Of a DNA stretch of 59,615 bases, positions 55,401 to 59,615 are shown in pieces. The first letter of the stretch is position 1. Each line of letters begins with the position of its first letter. Source of the DNA: Bordetella parapertussis (GTDB lineage: Bacteria > Pseudomonadota > Gammaproteobacteria > Burkholderiales > Burkholderiaceae_B); NCBI GenBank assembly GCA_945911685.1, contig CAMEAW010000004.1:1-59615 (forward strand), given 5' to 3'. The notes beneath the pieces were generated by a model. That model had not been told where the DNA came from. It saw nothing but the letters and a program-made list of their open reading frames with translations, and ran no database searches. The position numbers and the translations under genes were made by a program.

Positions 55401-56093
55401 ATCGATTCTTTCTCTTAAAATCTTTCCTTCGGCTTCAAGAAGATCAAGATCTTTCTTAATTAGACGATCGACATCAATGACTAAAACCAGACCGTTAATG
55501 CCTTCTTTAGAGCGGTATTTGGCGAAGAGATCTAAAAGATTTTCCCACTCTGAAACGTCTTCTTCCAAACCCTGCGGTGCTACATAGCGACCCGCAGAGT
55601 CGATGATGATGGCCTTGTTAGAAAACCACCATTCACAGTTAACCGTTTGTATAACAGAATCTGATTGGCTCACTCTTTTGATCGTTGTATTGAGCCGTGA
55701 ACGAGTGATTGCCGTAGTCTTTCCGGCGCCAGACTCACCAATCACCAGATACCAAGGTAAGACGTAAATCGGATTTCCAAGCCGTTTTAAGCTGCTGTTT
55801 CGCAGTTGTTCAACGGCACCCTTAAATTTAGCGTTGAGCGCTTTGATCGGTGACAACGGACTCGCGACGCCAACGCTGCCAACTTTTTCAGAGCGCGCTA
55901 AGGCTGCCCTCGATTTCATGGCTAGCTTAAGGCGCTTGACGTAAAGCACACCAAAATAGGCCGCGATGACCCCGAAGAAGATCGCAAAGGCACCCCAGGC
56001 GGGCCAAAACAAAAAAAGCGCCAAGACCCAGGCGCCCAAGGCGAGCACGATCAGCAACAGGATGACGAGCAAGATTTTATAGAAAGATTTCAT
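52479..56093 (-). CDS. tssM: T6SS membrane complex protein TssM (IcmF)
   Basis: Inner-membrane scaffold of 1204 residues that, with TssL and TssJ, forms the envelope-spanning channel. Two N-terminal helices (about 4-28 and 34-51) precede the cytoplasmic NTPase-like domain with Walker A GESGAGKT at 119-126 and IIDSAGRYV. A third transmembrane helix at about 430-452 (LVSWLSLMLAALIFVLVSYAV) leads to a large periplasmic part whose C-terminal region (SLSIQCAKGETLLNN onward) contacts TssJ. The length is normal for the family. The start overlaps the stop of tssL by 4 bp (ATGA). The intact Walker A shows that the ATPase-type, not the degenerate, variant is present. Confidence 0.95.
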   Translation of the reverse strand: MKSFYKILLVILLLIVLALGAWVLALFLFWPAWGAFAIFFGVIAAYFGVLYVKRLKLAMKSRAALARSEKVGSVGVASPLSPIKALNAKFKGAVEQLRNSSLKRLGNPIYVLPWYLVIGESGAGKTTAITRSRLNTTIKRVSQSDSVIQTVNCEWWFSNKAIIIDSAGRYVAPQGLEEDVSEWENLLDLFAKYRSKEGINGLVLVIDVDRLIKKDLDLLEAEGKILRERIDQLMRLFDKRFPVYVLVTKCDRIAGFDAWAEVLQEKQFEQAMGYMGSAAEGDHTQDNFLENALNKIQDRLKQIRLELALKGASLTSSLISFPSELDRLRPGLRYFLAACLGNNPYLEQPLLRGIFFSSGKQTGETIPSELSKLIQVPAPRKQESNKGIFLHDFFGRVLPSDRSSALPTVVVNHWRKVTQNIALVSWLSLMLAALIFVLVSYAVTLQDIQAIKAAYPGKSAIQTSELSEALEELESLREVVDLINTYENQWTGKWLAFSPNIAQIELDIKARYVSNLKRINSQTGSTAKRFTTLLENPDGPHYANALLGLVRRANLETANRRGASYDELMKMPLLPQELVYALYPELPPKKLKDFNKLLVAYIAWSPNDAEHSVLPENHREIITQKTFQTPKMEWLLDWADGLTEIKPVTLRSFWLTGSISTEGFKIRPALTRDGEKRIQEFLKELGQMFDNKPEFIVQRKALESWYLNTRVTAWNAFSWSFSEGQKLIVGEPAWRELVSKLNTENSPYNLYLNRLQSEFSQYPEEQLPEWLNFALNFNRIRKTKPSGAGIVERVQSYFATFNLLGGQSMRNALQTDSPALPTEIKSYLATVSSYEKFKSSFELSSGEALSGDGKSYQLAKEFFLFSVDPAVPESKLNTAFVDFKKFREVAGYTQANNQVVWQLVGGPLEVLVSYALEQASCSVEKDWQKNVVWGSKMAISDDELKNQLYGEQGSVWAFLDGSAQPFIQQRNGQVSLAKVNGFTLPLNTKFLPFFNSAINARIDQMIKEQNFESLKGKASKLTITAIPTGVNADARARPFSTSLSIQCAKGETLLNNINAPASTSLLWSPSECGDVRLQIRIDKLVLTKRYPGQLGLVNFIKEFQNGTRRFTPNDFFESAEDLEDLNIKNINVNYIFDGKEDILTMGDFFKGSGQSAPIERRNVIRMQSKVPEVIGQCWADGKTAIVPQGSIQKIMQDRVDKTLK

Positions 56094-56770
56094 TTGGAAA
56101 TGAGCTGATAAAACTGGTCGACAGACTCGGATAATTTTTGATCAAAAGCTAGCATTAGCAGCACGATGATCACGGGAGGCACCGCATAGAAGAAGATTAT
56201 TTTTAAGACAGACCAGAGATCTCTTAAGGCTAGAGACAGACCAGTTTGGGTAGAATTTAATTTGTAGGCAAATGGAAAAAGTAACGGACTATCGTTCGCG
56301 TTGAATAGAAAGCCCGAGTTGTTTAATAGGTAATATTGGGTGGCGCGTAAGTTGCTCAGTTCAATCGCTTGGGGGTCGGTGCTGTATCGTCCCAAAAATC
56401 CCATACATAAACAAAGCAGGTAGAGCTCTCTGACACCTTCTTCTTCGGTTTCGAGCGCCTCTAGACGCTGAAAAAACTCTATGCCAGCAACCGTCGTTTT
56501 AAAATATTGCTTTTGCAAAAGATAGCGTTGCCATATCAAATTACTTTCCCAACGGGTAAGCCTTGAGATCTGCTCGTCTGCCCAGGCAACAACCGGAAAT
56601 AAACCGGCATGAAATTCACGTATCGAATAGCCGGCAGTGAGTGCGTTTTTTTCTGCTGTGGCAATGAGGTGATTCAGCTGCTTTGAGGCCTCTTCAGCGG
56701 TGCCTGAGGACGACTCCTCAAGTGCCCTGACGTAAGCAAACATGGGCATGAAAAAATCAGATAGTTTCAC
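56090..56770 (-). CDS. tssL: T6SS membrane complex protein TssL (DotU)
   Basis: 226-residue tail-anchored inner-membrane protein. The cytoplasmic helical domain contains ATAEKNALTAGYSIREFHAGLFPVVAWADEQI in parts, the family signature around AWADE, and LYLLCLCMGFLGRYS. One C-terminal transmembrane helix (IIFFYAVPPVIIVLLMLAF) is followed by a short periplasmic tail, without a peptidoglycan-binding OmpA domain, so anchoring to the wall must come from another protein. The gene starts 2 bp after the tssK stop and overlaps tssM by 4 bp. Confidence 0.93.
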   Translation of the reverse strand: MKLSDFFMPMFAYVRALEESSSGTAEEASKQLNHLIATAEKNALTAGYSIREFHAGLFPVVAWADEQISRLTRWESNLIWQRYLLQKQYFKTTVAGIEFFQRLEALETEEEGVRELYLLCLCMGFLGRYSTDPQAIELSNLRATQYYLLNNSGFLFNANDSPLLFPFAYKLNSTQTGLSLALRDLWSVLKIIFFYAVPPVIIVLLMLAFDQKLSESVDQFYQLISK

Positions 56771-56772
56771 GC

Positions 56773-58161
56773 TTAACCTTTCAAGACGACGATTTCAGCC
56801 CTTAAATCGGCTGGGGCATCGGGCCAAAATAAAGCCAAATCACTTTCTTGCTCAACAAGTTCCCAGCCGGCACTCATCTGCTCAATTCGGTAGTACCGAG
56901 AGTTAGCCCTTCTTGGCAGACCCTGAGGCGCGGTTGCGATGTCAATCAAATCAATACCCGGAAGTGCATGTTTGATCAGGTTTGGCATTTCGCTCAAAGC
57001 ACCCAAACGAGCCGAACGATGAAAATCATCAACAGAATAGTTTTTGTTTGAATTCGTTTGAATAATTAAGTAAAAGCGGTTGCGGGTGGCAAAAAAGTTC
57101 TTGGGCAAAGTGGCCGCAAGATAGTCGCCTCTTTCTTCCATAATGGCTAAAAACTCTGGTCCAACAGAAATTTGATTGAGCAACTGATTAATCAAAATAC
57201 GTGCCGCTGCAAAACAAGGTCCTAAGTTGAGATGGTCGTAGGCAGGCAAGCCTTCGCTTGAGCCTTTCCGTTTGCCAAACACATCTACATTTTCAGAGAA
57301 TGTACTGATTTCCCCAATGATGACGCGCAGTAGTCCATAAACATTCCATGGATGTGCCTGATTCGTTTCCGTTTGGTGAAAAATTGCGGGCACTAAGCGA
57401 TTGAGAGTTTGTACGACTTGAAGTAATACAAAATAATCTGGGTCAAGGTCTTGCTGTTGTATTTCGCGAGGAATTTTATAATCCTCAAGCTGTCTCAGCC
57501 TTCCTGCCATATCGTCGCGAATATCTTTGATGATCTCGGACAACATGCTAGAGCCTGCTATGTTGTAGCAAGGGGGGATGTATTGAGGGACTGTCTTGAT
57601 ACCATCGCTATCACGCGTTAGACGCGCAACATGTATAAGATCGTAATTGTCGAGCGAATTTAATTCTGATTGAAAAAAGATCTGGACTGAATACTGCACT
57701 GTCGGTATAGCGGCTTCTGGCCCAGCGCTATACAGGTCTGGAAATTCTTGAGCGTCAGTGAGGCTCACCATGCGAGTGTCTGTAGAGGCCGCGTCATCAA
57801 GTGAATGAAGCACGGTGACATTAGGCGCCACCGCAGACATTTTTTTCAGACCAAGATAGACGTCTAAAGGCTGGTCACTATTAGTCCAATTTTTTTCAAA
57901 AGAACGAGGGCAGATCACCGCGTTGCCCGGAAACTCAATAAATGTTTGATCTTGAAAAATAAGGTTTGCAGCGCGTACATGAAACGATCGCGTATTTAAG
58001 GCTTCAAGGCTTAATTGAATGTGCCCAACGCCAAAACAGTAAGGGGTTGTCAAGTCACAAAGTTGCTTTTTGGCATACTGGTTTTGCAACTCAAGCAGTT
58101 GAAAGTGCTGTGGTTGCAAAAACAACCCTTGATGCCAGTAAATCCCTTGTTTAAATTCCAT
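56773..58161 (-). CDS. tssK: T6SS baseplate component TssK
   Basis: 462-residue trimeric protein that links the baseplate to the TssL-TssM membrane complex. The ATG at 58161 (MEFKQGIYWHQGLFLQPQHFQ) has GAGGA 9 nt upstream and reproduces the normal family start. A longer in-frame start at 58230 would add 23 unconserved residues overlapping tssJ. Family regions visible are WHQGLFLQPQHFQLLE, VYLGLKKM, and YDHLNLGPCFAAARILINQLL. It is second in the tssJ-K-L-M order on the minus strand. Confidence 0.94.
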   Translation of the reverse strand: MEFKQGIYWHQGLFLQPQHFQLLELQNQYAKKQLCDLTTPYCFGVGHIQLSLEALNTRSFHVRAANLIFQDQTFIEFPGNAVICPRSFEKNWTNSDQPLDVYLGLKKMSAVAPNVTVLHSLDDAASTDTRMVSLTDAQEFPDLYSAGPEAAIPTVQYSVQIFFQSELNSLDNYDLIHVARLTRDSDGIKTVPQYIPPCYNIAGSSMLSEIIKDIRDDMAGRLRQLEDYKIPREIQQQDLDPDYFVLLQVVQTLNRLVPAIFHQTETNQAHPWNVYGLLRVIIGEISTFSENVDVFGKRKGSSEGLPAYDHLNLGPCFAAARILINQLLNQISVGPEFLAIMEERGDYLAATLPKNFFATRNRFYLIIQTNSNKNYSVDDFHRSARLGALSEMPNLIKHALPGIDLIDIATAPQGLPRRANSRYYRIEQMSAGWELVEQESDLALFWPDAPADLRAEIVVLKG

Positions 58162-58180
58162 GGAATGTAATCCTCGACTC

Positions 58181-58873
58181 TCAGAGTTTGGTGGCAGCGG
58201 CGTTGAATTCAAGCGTTTGTTTGAGTTCACCCGGCGTGATCAGCATTTTTTGAGGCGGACTCTTGATCGGCAAAAGTTCGACAACCGCTTTTTTTTCTGC
58301 ATCGTAGGTCAAGGATTGGGAATTCACGATTCCACTTTTTCCAAGAAAAAGACGAAAGGCTAAAACTGCCGGTAACGCCGTGTAGGATTTGGTAATCAAT
58401 CCTTCGGATTCCATATTGATGGGTATGCGAAAGATACGCGTCGAGGTAGCCGTTTCCTGATTGTAATAACCCGCGATGACACCCACATATTTAGTACCTT
58501 GAACCCGATTGATTTTTAAAATAATTCTTTTGCCTGGGTTCAAGGCATAGCGATCCAGCTGAAGGATGCCTTCGCTATTAGTTCCTAAAGTCAGAGTGTT
58601 TGAGATTAACTCTGTACTCGTTAAAATTTTCTGAAAACTTGCTTCTTCAGCAGTTTGATACAGACCCAGCACAAGAGTGTGCGCCTGATCGTTAAAGAGG
58701 TTAAGGTCATGATCCATCACAAGATCGACCAAAATAGCGTCTTTTTCAAAGGGCCAACTGGTGACCGCACGTGCCTCTTTAGTCGAATTACCGCCCAGTG
58801 CTGAATTCACTAGAGCACAAGACTGCAATAAAAGGGTACTGAAAAAGACTAAGAAGAGTAAAACGATTCTCAT
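58181..58873 (-). CDS. tssJ: T6SS outer-membrane lipoprotein TssJ
   Basis: 230-residue lipoprotein that anchors TssM to the outer membrane. The start at 58873 (MRIVLLFLVFFSTLLLQSC) is preferred because it has AAGGTGG upstream and gives a proper lipoprotein signal, with lipobox LQSC (Cys19). An in-frame start at 58924 would add 17 residues. The mature part has the TssJ pattern VTSWPFEKDAILVDLVMDHDLNLFNDQAHTLVLGLYQ in parts, LNPGKRIILKINRVQGTKYVGVIAGYY and IPINMES. It is longer than many TssJ (about 160-180) because of a C-terminal extension of about 50 residues. First gene of the minus-strand T6SS operon. Confidence 0.9.
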   Translation of the reverse strand: MRIVLLFLVFFSTLLLQSCALVNSALGGNSTKEARAVTSWPFEKDAILVDLVMDHDLNLFNDQAHTLVLGLYQTAEEASFQKILTSTELISNTLTLGTNSEGILQLDRYALNPGKRIILKINRVQGTKYVGVIAGYYNQETATSTRIFRIPINMESEGLITKSYTALPAVLAFRLFLGKSGIVNSQSLTYDAEKKAVVELLPIKSPPQKMLITPGELKQTLEFNAAATKL

Positions 58874-59112
58874 TTTTGATACCACCTTAGAATACGCTGC
58901 ACCGAGAACAGCTTCCTGCGCCAAACAGGTGAAGTTTGCTTCGGATTCTGAACAGGTCGATCGTTATGGTCTTAATCTTTGGCACTGCTCGAAGATGCTG
59001 TTTGAATATTAGTGCCCCACTCTTAGGTGCAGTGGTTTTGGCTACGGCAAGGTCGCCGCATTGTGTCGCCAATCGCGCCGATGGGTTTGATCGACATTTC
59101 AATCCTGAAGGC

Positions 59113-59143
59113 TGCGATCTGAAAGTACACCTTTCAGATCGCA
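59113..59143 (-). terminator. Strong 13-bp perfect hairpin after the carbonic anhydrase gene
   Basis: TGCGATCTGAAAG (59113-59125) pairs perfectly with CTTTCAGATCGCA (59131-59143) around a 5-nt loop. It begins 14 nt after the carbonic anhydrase stop. There is no T-run on either side, so it may act as a transcript 3' end or stabiliser rather than as a classical intrinsic terminator. The rest of the 283-bp gap to tssJ shows no gene. Confidence 0.55.
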
Positions 59144-59156
59144 TAGATACTCGCGC

Positions 59157-59615
59157 TTAAGCGACCATCTCAAGCTTGCCTGTCTTTAAGTTGTACAGCA
59201 TACCAACCACTTTTAGCTTACCCTGGGACACTAAGCCGCGAAGAATTGGGGTGGCCGTGCGCAAACGCTCGACGTTGATTTTGATGTTTGCTTTAGTCGT
59301 ATTGTCGAGCATATCACCTGGCATTTTTTCTGCCATGTCAACTGCGCCACCCAGGGCGGTGGTAATTACCTGAATATGTCCAGGAAAAGCGGCGTTATCT
59401 TTTTTCGCTGCGATGGTTGCTTTCATTGCACCGCAATCTGTGTGCCCAAGCACAATAATCAGGGGTACACCTAACACGCCTGAACCAAATTCCAAGCTCG
59501 CGAGGATATCCAACGAGGCATAGTTGCCTGCGACGCGGGTGACGAACACATCGCCACGGTCTTCGTCGAAAGTGCTTTCAGGACTGATACGCGAGTCGGC
59601 GCAAGACAATACCGA
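59157..59615 (-). CDS. Beta-carbonic anhydrase, 5' part cut off by window edge
   Basis: Zinc enzyme that interconverts CO2 and bicarbonate. The visible 152 residues start mid-gene at SVLSCADSRISPE, which holds the zinc Cys and the catalytic Asp-Arg dyad. The second zinc site, His and Cys, is in VLGHTDCGAMKAT. The frame is open to the last base, so the TTG near the edge is not a start. The family is usually about 200-230 residues, so perhaps 50-80 N-terminal residues are missing, and a signal peptide cannot be judged. The C-terminal LKVVGMLYNLKTGKLEMV is typical. Confidence 0.93.
   Translation of the reverse strand, partial: SVLSCADSRISPESTFDEDRGDVFVTRVAGNYASLDILASLEFGSGVLGVPLIIVLGHTDCGAMKATIAAKKDNAAFPGHIQVITTALGGAVDMAEKMPGDMLDNTTKANIKINVERLRTATPILRGLVSQGKLKVVGMLYNLKTGKLEMVA

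Overview
The window looks like a betaproteobacterial chromosome of the order Burkholderiales, most probably Alcaligenaceae or a close relative. The main reason is the order oligopeptidase A - folD - FixJ-type regulator - PAS histidine kinase - aceE - aceF - lpdA, with a lipoyl domain fused to the N-terminus of LpdA, which I associate with Bordetella/Achromobacter-type genomes. This placement is an inference from gene order and protein style, not from a search.

Region 1 (1-24400) is core metabolism. A cut-off prlC, folD and a two-component system lie on the minus strand, divergent from the pyruvate dehydrogenase operon aceE-aceF-lpdA, which ends at a strong bidirectional terminator. A two-gene TRAP transporter follows on the minus strand: the binding protein comes first, then a fused DctQM, with a terminator-like hairpin between them. 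Next come purL, a PaaI-type thioesterase, guaB and guaA (purine synthesis), a PQQ-type sugar dehydrogenase and a carboxymuconolactone-decarboxylase-like protein.

Region 2 (24400-32100) looks devoted to amine oxidation in the periplasm. It has a Tat-exported flavin amine oxidase, an exported allene-oxide-cyclase-like barrel protein, a TorF-type porin, and a tryptophan tryptophylquinone (TTQ) amine dehydrogenase operon. That operon is read on the minus strand: aauB (heavy chain), mauE, mauD, aauA (light chain), then two monohaem cytochromes c. The light chain keeps both TTQ tryptophans but lacks both cysteines of one canonical disulfide. The control region beside aauB is crowded with a (TAT)7 microsatellite, three 16-bp iterons, a hairpin and a pair of imperfect ~70-bp repeats.

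Region 3 (32100-58900) is a type VI secretion (T6SS) island that looks more AT-rich than region 1. The plus strand runs tssC, two hcp genes, tssF, tssG, vgrG, DUF2169 adaptor, two pentapeptide-repeat proteins, DUF3540, a PAAR-like DUF4150 protein, a second vgrG, a third pentapeptide-repeat protein and a SAM methyltransferase with a methyltransferase regulatory domain. The minus strand runs tssJ, tssK, tssL, tssM and a small exported protein. tssA, tssB, tssE and tssH/clpV are not in the window, so the apparatus must be completed from elsewhere or be incomplete. Both VgrGs share an almost identical core and carry homologous but diverged ~490-residue tails with two hydrophobic segments each. No classical toxin or immunity gene is visible. 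The combination of spike, pentapeptide protein and methyltransferase is the least explained part of the window.

The window ends in a cut-off beta-carbonic anhydrase gene. No rRNA, tRNA, CRISPR array, transposase or phage gene was recognised.
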